Source: Mycolicibacterium moriokaense
GTDB taxonomy: Bacteria > Actinomycetota > Actinomycetes > Mycobacteriales > Mycobacteriaceae
Reading direction: 5' to 3'
Length of the DNA: 64,000 nucleotides
NCBI RefSeq assembly: GCF_003347205.1
Contig: NZ_QQBJ01000029.1
Coordinates: 19,760 to 83,759, forward strand
Shown: positions 19,156 to 28,224 of the stretch, piece after piece
Position numbering within the stretch: the stretch's first letter is position 1
How the letters are laid out: each line of letters opens with the position of its first letter
Program-made: the position numbers and the translations under genes
The notes under the pieces: model-generated
What the model was told of the DNA's origin: nothing
Database searches by the model: none
Seen by the model: only the letters and a program-made list of their open reading frames with translations

Positions 19156-20129
19156 AGGCTGCGGTCACCACCGACGACCACGGCTTCGAGGTGGTGCAAC
19201 TGCCCGACCCCGCGCCGGAAGCCGACCAGTTGGTGATCCGGGTGGCCGCCTGCGGCGTGTGCGGTTCCGATCTCAAGGCCCAGCCGTTCGCACCCGCGGG
19301 CATGGTGATGGGGCACGAACTGGGCGGTGAGATCGTGGCCGTTGGGTCGAACGCCGACGGGTGGCGTGCGGGCACCAATGTTGCTGTCTTGCCGGTCATC
19401 TCGTGCGGCTCGTGCCGATACTGTCAAACGGGTGCGGTGTCGCACTGTGCGCAGGCGAGCTTTGTCGGGATGGGGCCCGCGGGCGGTTTCGCCGAGTATG
19501 CGGCGGTGCCCGCGCGTCACGCGTTCGCAGTGCCTGCCGAGCTGCCCACCGTCTACTCGGCGCTGGTCGAGCCGTTTGCCGTCGGACTCCACGCCGTCGG
19601 CAGCGCGGGGATCGCCGCGGGCGACGACGTGCTGATCGTCGGTGCGGGCGGTGTCGGCCTGAGCACGCTCGCCTGGGTGCGCCATCGGGCAGCGGCCCGG
19701 ATCACGGTGGCCGACCCCGATCCGCATCGGCGCGCCACCGCGGCTGAACTCGGCGCCACAGACGTGCTGGTGTCGGTGTCGGATGTAGACCCCGATTCCT
19801 ACGACGCCGCGATCGAATGCGTGGGACGACCGGAACTGCTTGCGCAGTGCCAGCCGGCGCTGCGGCCGCGTGGGCTGATCGTGGTATCCGGCGCGTGTGC
19901 GGAGCCCACCCCGATCGAGCCGATCACCGCACTGCTCAGGGAGCTCACCGTGCGCTACTCCGTGGCGTATTCGATCCAGGAGTTCGCCGATGTCATCGCC
20001 GCCTTCGCTGTCGGCGACATCGATCCCGGCGCCACCATCGGACCGTCGTTCGGGCTGGGCCACATCGCCGAGGCATTCGAGGCCGTCCGCTCGGCGTCGG
20101 TTCGCGGCCGAGTGCTGGTCACGCCGTGA
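19152..20129 (+). CDS. Zinc-dependent alcohol dehydrogenase family protein
   Basis: A 325-residue medium-chain dehydrogenase. It has the catalytic zinc cysteine in AACGVCGSD, GHELGGEIV, the structural-zinc cysteine cluster CGSCRYCQTGAVSHC, and the nucleotide-binding loop GAGGVGLSTLAW near residue 163. It likely oxidises an alcohol or diol using NAD(P). Its ATG overlaps the sulfotransferase stop (ATGA), pointing to a two-gene operon and perhaps a shared substrate. Confidence 0.9.
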   Translation: MKAAVTTDDHGFEVVQLPDPAPEADQLVIRVAACGVCGSDLKAQPFAPAGMVMGHELGGEIVAVGSNADGWRAGTNVAVLPVISCGSCRYCQTGAVSHCAQASFVGMGPAGGFAEYAAVPARHAFAVPAELPTVYSALVEPFAVGLHAVGSAGIAAGDDVLIVGAGGVGLSTLAWVRHRAAARITVADPDPHRRATAAELGATDVLVSVSDVDPDSYDAAIECVGRPELLAQCQPALRPRGLIVVSGACAEPTPIEPITALLRELTVRYSVAYSIQEFADVIAAFAVGDIDPGATIGPSFGLGHIAEAFEAVRSASVRGRVLVTP

Positions 20130-20133
20130 CGGT

Positions 20134-20769
20134 TCACCGGCCGTCGCCGAGTGCGGCGTGGTCGGCGGCCACCCCCGCGATCACGGAGTGCAGATATCGC
20201 TTCAGGCGTTCGGCGCTGTCCATCTCGGCGAGGCCGTAGGCCAGTCGGAACAGGAACCCGCCGAGGAAGGTGACGACGGCGAACGCCTGCTCCTTGACCA
20301 GCAGCGGGTCGGGCAGCGAACCCGCCGGCTGCAACTGCGCCACCGCCTCCTCGCTGATCGCGGCGAACCGGTCCATCAGGCCGTCGAACACGGTGGCCAG
20401 CTCGGGGTCGCGGGACGCGATCATCATCAGCTCGAACCGGGCCCGCGCCCGCGAGCGTTCCGGCTCCACGCCCGTCCGCATCGCCTGCTCGGCCAGCCGC
20501 GACAGCAGCGAGTCGGCCGCTGCGTGGGCGGTCGCATCGAGCGCGCCGGTGAAATCGTCGACGTCGAGCTCGATCACCCGGTCGATCGCGCCCCGCAGCA
20601 GCGCCGCCCGGGTCTGGTAGTAGAACGATGTGGTCCCGTCGGGAAACCCCGCCCGCCGGTCGACACGCAGATGGGTCAGCCCGCGGCTGCCGTCGGCGGC
20701 CAGCAGTTCGATGGCTGCGTCGCAGAGCTCGCGACGTCGTTGCTCGACGTTGTACTTCCTTCTCGTCAC
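20134..20769 (-). CDS. TetR family transcriptional regulator
   Basis: A 211-residue repressor-type protein. The N-terminal helix-turn-helix is recognisable in RRELCDAAIELLAADGSRGLTHLRVDRRAGFPDGTTSFYYQTRAALL; the rest is a helical ligand-binding domain. The GTG at 20769 overlaps the stop of the upstream serine hydrolase gene (GTGA), so the two are co-transcribed and coupled; the long upstream frame is not coding. It likely regulates its own operon. Ligand unknown. Confidence 0.9.
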   Translation of the reverse strand: MTRRKYNVEQRRRELCDAAIELLAADGSRGLTHLRVDRRAGFPDGTTSFYYQTRAALLRGAIDRVIELDVDDFTGALDATAHAAADSLLSRLAEQAMRTGVEPERSRARARFELMMIASRDPELATVFDGLMDRFAAISEEAVAQLQPAGSLPDPLLVKEQAFAVVTFLGGFLFRLAYGLAEMDSAERLKRYLHSVIAGVAADHAALGDGR

Positions 20770-21956
20770 GACAACTGTGCGGCGATCTCGTCGAAGGCGG
20801 CGAGGGTCGGGAACAGCATCGTGGCGTCCTGGGGCAGCGGCCAACTCGACAGCTTGGCCGCGACCATGTTCGCGGCCCGGTTCACGTAGATCATCTGGCC
20901 GTGAATCCCCAGGCACAACAACACGTTGTTGCCCGGGTACGGAAACCAGCACTGGTTTCGGTACATCCCGCCCGGCATCCGGTTGTCGCCCGGGCTCGCG
21001 GCGAACGCGGAGCGAGAGTCGAGCCCGCCGGCGAACGTGTCGGCGATCCACGACAGCGACACCACCGGCTGACCCGTCGGCGACGTGCCGCCGTTGAGGA
21101 ACAGCGAGCCGAACCTGGCCAGATCGGACAGGCAGGCGTTGATGCCGCCGTCGAACATGCCGGTGCCCACCGAGTCGACGCCGATGGTGGCGTCGTTGCG
21201 GGCTCCGAGCCTGGACCACAGCAGCGCCGACATCAACTCCGGCATCCGCACGCCGCTGGCCGCCTCGCAGACCCAGCCCAGCACGTCGGTCTCGCAGGAG
21301 CGGTACTCGAACGGCCCGCCGTGGCGCGACTTGCGCTGCAGCGTGACCAGGAAGTCGTACATCGTCGACGGCAGGTCGGCGACGGTGCGCGGCGCCCACC
21401 CGATGGCCTGCTCGATCAGCCGCACTTCGGAGACCGGGTCCAGGTAGTCCTCGGAGAACTTGATGCCCGAGCGCATGTCGAGCAGGTGGCGCACTGTCGC
21501 GCCGGCGTAGCCCGAGTTGGCGAGCGCGGGCACGTACTCGGTGAGTTCGGCGTCGGGGTGCACGGTGCCATCGCTGACCAGCGCGCCGAGCACCATGGCG
21601 ACCAGTGACTTGCTCACCGACATCAGCAGGTGCGAGGAGTCGGCGTGCATGCCGCCGTAGTAGTACTCGCCGAGGACCCTGCCGTGCTGGGTGACGATCC
21701 AGCCGTCGGTGACGGTCGCGGCCATCACGTCGCCGACGGTGGTGCGCCGCCCGTTCGTCCGGTCATAAAGCGGGATGTCCGTCAGGTCTGTCGGGGTCGA
21801 CGGCGGCTCGGCCACCGGTCCGGTGCCGCGCGAGATCACCGCCGTCGGCAGGAAGTCGGCGACGTGCTGAAACGTCCAGTGCAGTTGACCCGCCGACTGC
21901 CAGTTGTCCAGCGTGACCTCGGACGGCACGCGTCCGGTGTCGCCTCCGAGGGTCAT
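20766..21956 (-). CDS. Serine hydrolase, beta-lactamase/esterase family (class C type)
   Basis: A 396-residue protein of the beta-lactamase/transpeptidase-like family. SVSKSLVAMVLGAL gives the SxxK nucleophile near residue 120, and FEYRSCETDVLGW contains the YxN-like position as Tyr-Arg-Ser. No signal peptide is evident, so it is probably a cytosolic esterase of the EstB type rather than a cell-wall enzyme. It is upstream of and coupled to the TetR gene. Confidence 0.85.
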   Translation of the reverse strand: MTLGGDTGRVPSEVTLDNWQSAGQLHWTFQHVADFLPTAVISRGTGPVAEPPSTPTDLTDIPLYDRTNGRRTTVGDVMAATVTDGWIVTQHGRVLGEYYYGGMHADSSHLLMSVSKSLVAMVLGALVSDGTVHPDAELTEYVPALANSGYAGATVRHLLDMRSGIKFSEDYLDPVSEVRLIEQAIGWAPRTVADLPSTMYDFLVTLQRKSRHGGPFEYRSCETDVLGWVCEAASGVRMPELMSALLWSRLGARNDATIGVDSVGTGMFDGGINACLSDLARFGSLFLNGGTSPTGQPVVSLSWIADTFAGGLDSRSAFAASPGDNRMPGGMYRNQCWFPYPGNNVLLCLGIHGQMIYVNRAANMVAAKLSSWPLPQDATMLFPTLAAFDEIAAQLS

Positions 21957-21981
21957 GGACGATGACTTTAGTTGGCCCCGG

Positions 21982-23661
21982 TCAGCCGGACTTCACCCCC
22001 GCGCCGGGGGCCGGTGCCGCGGGTCTGGCGATCGGCGTACCGGCGTATTGGGCGCGGATCGAGTCGATCAGGTGACGGGCACGGATGGTCAGGGCCGTCT
22101 TGCCTCCGCCGGACGAATCGATCTGCAATCGTCCCTTGGTGACCAGCACGCCGAGGTCGGCGCCCTTCCACCGGTAGTCGCCGGGCCCGTAGATCCGCAG
22201 GAAGAACGCCTCCGCCTCGTTCTGCAGCTGGTGCCAGTCCAGGGCGGGCCGCCGGAACACCAGGGCGCCGGTGCTGTCGAGCGAGTACTGGCCCGTGCGC
22301 GGCGTCGCCGTCAGCCGCTGCACGATGTCGTCGGTCTCCTTCATCACCATCTGGCTCCACAGGTCGCCCGACGCCAGTTCCTCCCACCGCTCGTTGATCT
22401 CGTCGACGTCCAGATCGAAGTCGACGTTCATGTATTCGAGGATGTGGAACAGGAACAGCGGCACGTCGGCATAGGCGCCCGCGGTGACGTTGGTGATCGA
22501 CGACGCTCCGCTGATCCGCGGGTTCAGTTCGCCGAGGTAGACCTCACCGGTGTCGGTGTCGACCAGTACGTCGACCTCGAAGAAGCCGCGGTAGCCCTCT
22601 TTGGCCAGCCGGTCGCCGAGCCGTCGCACCAATTGTGTTGCGGTGTGCCTGCTTTCGCCGGTGAGCACCTCCGGGTACATCTCGTTGCCGCACCATCCGC
22701 CGCGCGATGGGGTCAGCCGCTTGTAGCCGATCAACTCCGACATGAACGGCCCGACGACGGTGCCGCACCGGGTCAGCACCGCCTCGACGGCCACCGGGCG
22801 GTTGTTGATCCGACGCATCACCTTGATCTCCTCGCCCACGATGTCGGCGCTGTGCTTGCGCCAGTCGGCCTCCGAGGAGATGAAGAAGGTGGTCTTGCCC
22901 GAGTCGCCGTAGGGCGTCTGAACCACGAGTTCGTCACCGAGACCGGCCTTTTCGGCCGCCTTCTGCAGGCCGGCCCAGTCGTCCACCCGAGTCAGCACGT
23001 TGGGCACACTCGGCGCGCCCGCCTCGTTGCCCAACCGCGTCGTGACGATCTTGGAGTCGAGGTGCTGACGCAGGCTCGCGGCGGGCAGGATCAGGTCATA
23101 ACCGAGGTCCGAGCAGATGTCCTCGGTCTCGCTGTTGAAGAAGACCATCGCGACCTTGGGCCGGATCCCGCGCGGCGTCACGGAGTCGATGTGCGCCCGG
23201 ACCTCGGGGTTGGTCAGCAGCCAGTTGTTGATCTCCTCGCCGCTCTCGAACTCCCGATACGGCTTTTCGGTCGGGGTGAACACCCGGGGATGGGCGCCGT
23301 CCCACGCGTCGTAGTAGGTGACGTAGGTGAAGTTGCGCACCCAGCGGTCCAGGCCGAGCAGGTTGAACGGCGTCGCGCCGAAGAACAGGATCGGCACGTC
23401 GTTGGTCCGGAAGAAGTGCCGGACCTCGGAGATGTTCTTCAGTCGGCGCCGCGACTGTCCGGTGCCCGGGGCGAAGGCCGCGTCGGTGCCGACACTGACT
23501 TCCGTGGGTTTGGCAGCGGCCGTGCGGGCCTTGCGCACCCGCTTCACCGGCGCCGCGTTCGCCGTCACCCCTGTGGTGGGCCGTTTCACCCGCTTGGCGG
23601 GACTGGCTTTCTTGGCAGCGGTCTTCGTCGTCCGTCGGGAACGCACCGGTCGGTCAGTCAT
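21982..23661 (-). CDS. ATP-grasp enzyme with basic histone-H1-like N-terminal tail
   Basis: About 559 residues. Residues 1-70 are a disordered Lys/Arg/Ala/Pro tail (KTAAKKASPAKRVKRP, VKRVRKARTAAAKP) like histone H1 or mycobacterial HupB. The rest is an ATP-grasp catalytic region: VVQTPYGDSGKTTFFI (nucleotide loop), GFFEVDVLVD, and the metal-binding GELNPRISGAS, as in carboxylate-amine ligases and biotin carboxylase. The substrates are unknown. The ATG at 23661 has GAGGT 8 bp before it and is preferred to the GTG at 23670. It stands alone between serine hydrolase and P450 genes. Confidence 0.8.
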   Translation of the reverse strand: MTDRPVRSRRTTKTAAKKASPAKRVKRPTTGVTANAAPVKRVRKARTAAAKPTEVSVGTDAAFAPGTGQSRRRLKNISEVRHFFRTNDVPILFFGATPFNLLGLDRWVRNFTYVTYYDAWDGAHPRVFTPTEKPYREFESGEEINNWLLTNPEVRAHIDSVTPRGIRPKVAMVFFNSETEDICSDLGYDLILPAASLRQHLDSKIVTTRLGNEAGAPSVPNVLTRVDDWAGLQKAAEKAGLGDELVVQTPYGDSGKTTFFISSEADWRKHSADIVGEEIKVMRRINNRPVAVEAVLTRCGTVVGPFMSELIGYKRLTPSRGGWCGNEMYPEVLTGESRHTATQLVRRLGDRLAKEGYRGFFEVDVLVDTDTGEVYLGELNPRISGASSITNVTAGAYADVPLFLFHILEYMNVDFDLDVDEINERWEELASGDLWSQMVMKETDDIVQRLTATPRTGQYSLDSTGALVFRRPALDWHQLQNEAEAFFLRIYGPGDYRWKGADLGVLVTKGRLQIDSSGGGKTALTIRARHLIDSIRAQYAGTPIARPAAPAPGAGVKSG

Positions 23662-23697
23662 GGTGGGCACCTCGCTGCTCGCCTCGGATAGCCCAGA

Positions 23698-25065
23698 CTA
23701 ATTCGCGACGACGTCGCGCACGCCGGGTTCAGCGGCGTTGGTCGACAGCACCTCCAGGGTGATTTCACGGTGCGGGACGGTCGCGATGCCGCGCGGCACC
23801 GCGCGCGGCGGCTTGCGTCGTTGTTCGTCGTCGGGCACGCGCAGCGTGGCGTGCCGCATCACGGTGCCGATCGCGATGGCGAGTTCGTCGTGGGCGAACA
23901 GCGCGCCCGGGCAGCGCCGGTAGCCGCCGCCGAAGGGCACGTATTCGAACGGGCTGGGGGTTCGTCGCAGGAACCGGTCCGGGTCGAACAGATAGGGGTC
24001 GGGCCAGATCGAGCGGTTGAAATGCAATGCAGGGACCGCGATCCCGACGATATCGCCCGCCTTGCGGTCCCGCCCCACCACGGTTCGCGGCTCGGTGAGC
24101 TTGCGCAGCACGATCGGTACCGCCGGGTGCATACGCAGTGTCTCCGATATCACCGCCGACAGGTACGGCAACCTCGGCATCTGCTCTGGCGGCGGCCCGG
24201 ACGCCAGTTCATCGAGGACGCGGTCGCGGATGCCGTCGTCGCGATGGACGTGATACAGCGCCCACGCCAGCGCGGACGCCGTCGTGTCGTGCCCGGCGAC
24301 CAGCAGGGTGCGCAGTTGCTCAACGAGTTCGGTCTCGTCGGTGTCGTCTCGATGCGCCTGCGCGAGCAGCCGGCTCAGGACGGTGCCGTCACAAGTCGCG
24401 GACCGCCGGGCCGATGAGATCTGATCGGCCAGCATGTCGTTGAACTGCCGGCGCGACGCCAGCAGCCGGGCCCACGGACCGCGTCCGGCGAAGTCGCGGC
24501 GCAGACCGGGCAGCAGCATCAGGGCAGCCGTGTTGGTGTCCAGCAATGCCGACACCACCCGCTCGAAGGCGTCGCTGCCGGGACCTGGACCGACGCCGAG
24601 AACCGTCTGGATGATGATCCGCTTCGTGATCGCCTGGGAGGTGCGGTGCAGCGCGACGCGATCACCGCGGCGCCATCTGGTCGAGTCCTCGCCCACCGCC
24701 CGCGCCATCGCGCCCGCCAACGCGCGCGTCTGGTCGCCGCGAAACGCGGGCGAGAGCTGTCGCCGCTGACGGCGGTGTTGCTCGCCGGATGTCAGGATCA
24801 CCGAGGAGGCGCCGACGATCGGTTCGATGGGGTTGGGCGTCGGCGCGCACACCACGTCGCGGGGCAGCGTCAGGATCTCCCGTGCGCCGTCGGCCGTCGC
24901 CACGAAGTGCACGGCACCCATGCCGGGGAAGTTCACCGTGAAGGGCGCGGTGCGGTCCGCGCAGTGGTGCATGAAGCCCTCGGGGTCGACGCCGGCCCGC
25001 GCGGACCTCAGCCAGTCTGCGCTCCACCGCAGGATGGCGCGCGGCCGAATCGCCTTCACGTTCAC
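23698..25065 (-). CDS. Cytochrome P450
   Basis: A haem monooxygenase of about 455 residues. Landmarks are the I-helix AGHDTTASALAWALYH, the K-helix ETLRMHP (ExxR), and the haem-binding FGGGYRRCPGALFA with the cysteine ligand. No membrane anchor is visible. The open frame runs to 25170, overlapping the TetR gene; GTG at 25065 (or 25059) gives a normal N-terminus (VKAIRPRAILRWSADWL). It is the last gene of a DUF3237-TetR-P450 operon. Substrate unknown. Confidence 0.93.
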   Translation of the reverse strand: MNVKAIRPRAILRWSADWLRSARAGVDPEGFMHHCADRTAPFTVNFPGMGAVHFVATADGAREILTLPRDVVCAPTPNPIEPIVGASSVILTSGEQHRRQRRQLSPAFRGDQTRALAGAMARAVGEDSTRWRRGDRVALHRTSQAITKRIIIQTVLGVGPGPGSDAFERVVSALLDTNTAALMLLPGLRRDFAGRGPWARLLASRRQFNDMLADQISSARRSATCDGTVLSRLLAQAHRDDTDETELVEQLRTLLVAGHDTTASALAWALYHVHRDDGIRDRVLDELASGPPPEQMPRLPYLSAVISETLRMHPAVPIVLRKLTEPRTVVGRDRKAGDIVGIAVPALHFNRSIWPDPYLFDPDRFLRRTPSPFEYVPFGGGYRRCPGALFAHDELAIAIGTVMRHATLRVPDDEQRRKPPRAVPRGIATVPHREITLEVLSTNAAEPGVRDVVAN

Positions 25066-25141
25066 TAGAACGAGGCTGTGCGCCCTTCGGTTCGGGTTAT
25101 CCCGCTCACAAACGGCAGCCGGGTATTTGCTGAATCGGTGA

Positions 25142-25771
25142 TCAGCCGACGCGCAGGCCCTCCAGCACACGGCTCAGCTCGGCCAGCGCCGCCCGGTGGG
25201 CGCTCTTGTGGTTGTCCGCACGCGCCACGTTCATCGACGTCTCGCACAGGGCGCCGTAGAGGAACACGGCCAACGGGCCCGCGGGGCGCGGTTCGATCCG
25301 CCCGGCATCCGCCGCCCGCGCGATGGCGATCTCCATCATCTCCATCATCGGCGCCTCCATGCGGCGCACGCCCTGCCACCCCATCGCCGTCAGCGCGTCG
25401 AGGAGCATGATGCGCTGCAGCCCGGGGTCCAGGCACTCCTCGAGGAATGCTCGACAGCACGTCTCGAACGCGTCCCACGGATCGCGCTTGGTGGCGTAGA
25501 CGGCGGTCATGACCGCGCCCAGCCGTTCGACCTCGCGCGCGAACACGGCTTCGAACAGCTGCTGTTTGCTTTGGAAGTGGTGGTAGACGGCGCCTTTGGT
25601 GACGCGTGCCCTGGCCGCCACCGCGTCCAGCGACGTCGCGGCGTAGCCGTCCTGCGCGAACAGTTCGCGCGCGGCGTCGACGAGGGCGCTCGTCGTCGCC
25701 TCGGTGCGCTCCGCTTGTGTTCGTCTCACCTGCCCGGTCGGCACGAACTCACGATAATGCCTACCCGGCAC
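25142..25771 (-). CDS. TetR family transcriptional regulator
   Basis: A 209-residue regulator with the helix-turn-helix TSLDAVAARARVTKGAVYHHFQSKQQLFEAV at about residues 45-75 and a TetR C-terminal domain (WDAFETCCRAFLEECLDPGLQRIMLLDA). It lies 12 bp after the DUF3237 gene and 76 bp before the P450. The perfect 36-bp palindrome upstream of the DUF3237 gene is the obvious candidate operator, which would make the operon autoregulated; this is inferred, not shown. Confidence 0.92.
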   Translation of the reverse strand: MPGRHYREFVPTGQVRRTQAERTEATTSALVDAARELFAQDGYAATSLDAVAARARVTKGAVYHHFQSKQQLFEAVFAREVERLGAVMTAVYATKRDPWDAFETCCRAFLEECLDPGLQRIMLLDALTAMGWQGVRRMEAPMMEMMEIAIARAADAGRIEPRPAGPLAVFLYGALCETSMNVARADNHKSAHRAALAELSRVLEGLRVG

Positions 25772-25783
25772 GGCATCACTTCG

Positions 25784-26278
25784 CTAGAGCAGCCGATAGA
25801 TCCGGTAGTCGATGTGATTCTCCGACAAGACGTTGTAGCCGACGGCCACGATCTCGTTGAGCCACGCGTAGTTCTGGTCCGCGGTCTCGAACGTGGGCGT
25901 CGTGCGCACATACGTCTCACCGAACGGCAGCACCTCCCCGGACGCGAGGCGGTCCAGGCCGTCGGCGGGGATCTTGATGACGCCCCTGGTTTCGTAGTGG
26001 ATCAGCGCGCCGTCGTGGGTGCGCAGCGTGGCGCGGACGTCGATGCGGCCGATCTGGTCGCTGCCGACCACCAGCCAGTCGCCGCCGCCGGGCAGGATCT
26101 CTCCGCACAGGCGTGGGCCGTCGATCGCGCCGCCGTCGACGATGAACGTCAGCCGGGTGCCCGTGGTCGTGGAGATCAGTTGGGCAGGTTGCAGGTCGAC
26201 GTGCATGTCGAAGAGGTGCTCGGCGGGTAGCCGGTCGTACACCGGCAGTTGGTCTGCCGCGACGGCGGTGGGGGACAT
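25784..26278 (-). CDS. DUF3237 family protein
   Basis: A 164-residue protein of the DUF3237 beta-barrel family (LFDMHVDLQPAQLI, GPRLCGEILPGGGDWLVVGSDQIGRIDVRATLRT). No catalytic role is established. The ATG at 26278 follows GGAGG by 5 bp; the upstream GTG at 26299 lies within that leader and is rejected. As first gene of the operon with a TetR regulator and a P450 it may act on, or bind, the same small hydrophobic substrate. Confidence 0.85.
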   Translation of the reverse strand: MSPTAVAADQLPVYDRLPAEHLFDMHVDLQPAQLISTTTGTRLTFIVDGGAIDGPRLCGEILPGGGDWLVVGSDQIGRIDVRATLRTHDGALIHYETRGVIKIPADGLDRLASGEVLPFGETYVRTTPTFETADQNYAWLNEIVAVGYNVLSENHIDYRIYRLL

Positions 26279-26304
26279 GATGACCTCCGATCGAACCACT
26301 AAAA

Positions 26305-26340
26305 CATACTCATGGTAGGTAATAACCTACCATGAGTATG
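26305..26340. promoter_or_regulatory. Perfect 36-bp palindrome, probable TetR operator
   Basis: Arms CATACTCATGGTAGGT (26305-26320) and its exact complement (26325-26340) surround a 4-base AATA centre. It lies 27 bp upstream of the DUF3237 start and about 92 bp upstream of the divergent HAD gene. Perfect 16-bp arms in GC-rich DNA are very unlikely by chance. The regulator is probably the TetR protein of the operon it precedes. Confidence 0.75.
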
Positions 26341-26431
26341 CAACCTCGGCCGCGTCGGATCTCGAGTGCGGAACGCGCGACGGTTGCCGGGAACCGTGAA
26401 CCCGGCCGGACGAACTTGGCAGACTGGGCGG

Positions 26432-27205
26432 GTGCGACCAACCCCCAAGTGCTGGCTGACCGACATGGACGGTGTCCTGGTGCGCGAGGAGCATGCGCTG
26501 CCCGGTGCCGCCGAGTTCCTGCAACGCCTCGTCGACAAGAAGAGGCCGTTTCTGGTGCTGACCAACAATTCCATCTTCACCCCCCGTGACCTGGCGGCCC
26601 GGCTGGCGCGGTCGGGGCTGTCGGTGCCGGAGTCGGCGATCTGGACGTCGGCGCTGGCCACCGCGGACTTCCTCGGCGACCAGTTGCCCGGCGGGTCGGC
26701 CTACGTCATCGGCGAGGCGGGCCTGACGACCGCCCTTCACGAGGTGGGCTACACGCTGACCGATGTCGACCCGGACTTCGTCGTACTGGGCGAAACGCGC
26801 ACCTACTCGTTCGAGGCGATCACCAAGGCGATCCGGCTCATCCAGGCCGGCGCACGGTTCATCGCCACCAACCCCGATGTCACGGGGCCGTCGGCGGAAG
26901 GACCGCTGCCTGCCACCGGATCGGTGGCGGCGATGATCACCAAGGCGACCGGACGAGAGCCCTACTTCGTCGGCAAGCCCAACCCGATGATGTTCCGCAG
27001 CGCGCTCAACCGCATCGAGGCGCACTCGGAGAGCACCTGCATGGTGGGCGACCGGATGGACACCGACGTCGTCGCGGGCATCGAGGCGGGGTTGGAGACC
27101 ATCCTGGTGCTCACCGGGTCGACCACCCGCGAGGAGGTCGACCGCTACCCGTTCCGGCCCAGCCGGGTGCTGCCCAGCATCGCCGAAGCCGTCGAGCTGG
27201 TGTGA
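26432..27205 (+). CDS. HAD-superfamily phosphatase, subfamily IIA (NagD-like)
   Basis: About 257 residues. HAD motif I is [10 protein letters not shown] with the nucleophile and acid aspartates, motif II is VLTNNS, motif III is the lysine in GKPNPMMF, and motif IV is [13 protein letters not shown]. The large C2-type cap between motifs II and III places it with NagD/4-nitrophenylphosphatase-like enzymes acting on sugar or small-molecule phosphates. The GTG at 26432 is chosen because family members begin a few residues before motif I. Confidence 0.9.
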   Translation: MRPTPKCWLTDMDGVLVREEHALPGAAEFLQRLVDKKRPFLVLTNNSIFTPRDLAARLARSGLSVPESAIWTSALATADFLGDQLPGGSAYVIGEAGLTTALHEVGYTLTDVDPDFVVLGETRTYSFEAITKAIRLIQAGARFIATNPDVTGPSAEGPLPATGSVAAMITKATGREPYFVGKPNPMMFRSALNRIEAHSESTCMVGDRMDTDVVAGIEAGLETILVLTGSTTREEVDRYPFRPSRVLPSIAEAVELV

Positions 27206-27294
27206 TATCCCGCCGACCCGACGCCTGCAACGCCTATGTTCGTAAGCGTGATCGTCGACGGTGACCGCGGGGATCGTCATCGGGGGGTGAGCCG

Positions 27295-28212
27295 GTGGCC
27301 GAGATCGAGCTGATCGGGGTCCCCTTCGACGGCTACGGCAGACCGGGCAACCAGGCGCGCGCGGCCGGCGCCCTGCGCGACGCGGGCCTGCTCGACGCGT
27401 TCGAACATCACCACCTGGCCTGCCACGGGGACCTCGATCTCCCGTCGGGAGAGCCGGGCCGCGGGCCGACGACCCTGATCAACGAACGGGCGCTGCTGAT
27501 GATGACGCGTGCGCTCAACGAGCGCGTCGGGTCGGCGGTGCGCGCGGGCAGGCTGCCGATCGTCTACGGCGGCGACTGCTCGACGCTGCTCGGCATCGTG
27601 ACCGGGCTGCGCGACCACGTCGGCGACGTCGGTCTGGTGTTCATCGACGGCCACGAGGACACCATGCCGCTGGACGTATCCGAGGACGGTGAGGCGGCAA
27701 ACACCGAGCTCGGGCTGCTGCTCGGGTTGACCGGGCGCACGCTGGGAGGCGAACTCGGCGACCGGCTGCCCGCATTGCGCCGCGACCGGCTGGTCGTGCT
27801 CGGCCCGCGCGACGAGGAGTGGCGGCGACAGTTCAACGTCGGCACCCTTGCCGACTACGGAGTGTGGGTGGCGCCGCTGGCCGAGGTCGCCGACGACCCC
27901 ACCGGAGCCGGCCGCCGCGCGATCGAGCAGCTGGCGGGCCAGGTCGACCGGTGGTGGCTGCACATCGATCTCGACGTCCTGGATCCCGTGGTCTTCGCGG
28001 CGCAGGGCCTGCCTGACTTTCCCGACGAGCCCGGCGGCCTGACCTGGGAGCAGCTCACCGATCTGGTGATGGCGCTGTTCACCACGACGGCGGCGTGCGT
28101 CGGGGGCAGCATCGCGATCTACGACCCCGACCAGGACCCAGATCGCCTCGGCGCCAAGGAGATCGTCGCGTTCATCCGTAGCGTGGTGGCCCGTCCCACG
28201 ATCAGTCGTTGA
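27295..28212 (+). CDS. Arginase/agmatinase-family protein with altered metal site
   Basis: A 305-residue ureohydrolase-fold protein. The family's manganese motifs appear as GGDCS (normally GGDHS), FIDGHEDT (normally DAHxD) and HIDLDVLDP. Five of six usual metal ligands remain; the first histidine is cysteine. It may hydrolyse a guanidino compound or have lost that activity. GTG start with a GGGGGG site; followed 12 bp later by the E1 dehydrogenase gene, so likely one operon. Confidence 0.82.
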   Translation: MAEIELIGVPFDGYGRPGNQARAAGALRDAGLLDAFEHHHLACHGDLDLPSGEPGRGPTTLINERALLMMTRALNERVGSAVRAGRLPIVYGGDCSTLLGIVTGLRDHVGDVGLVFIDGHEDTMPLDVSEDGEAANTELGLLLGLTGRTLGGELGDRLPALRRDRLVVLGPRDEEWRRQFNVGTLADYGVWVAPLAEVADDPTGAGRRAIEQLAGQVDRWWLHIDLDVLDPVVFAAQGLPDFPDEPGGLTWEQLTDLVMALFTTTAACVGGSIAIYDPDQDPDRLGAKEIVAFIRSVVARPTISR

Positions 28213-28224
28213 CGCAGGAGACCC

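Noticed and set aside
23698-25170. Longer P450 starting at 25170
   Set aside because: This start would overlap the TetR gene and add a Cys/Arg-rich leader unlike P450 N-termini; the GTG near 25065 is more natural.
26332-26589. Possible small plus-strand ORF starting inside the 36-bp palindrome
   Set aside because: It runs out of frame into the HAD gene, has Arg-rich shadow composition and no ribosome site.
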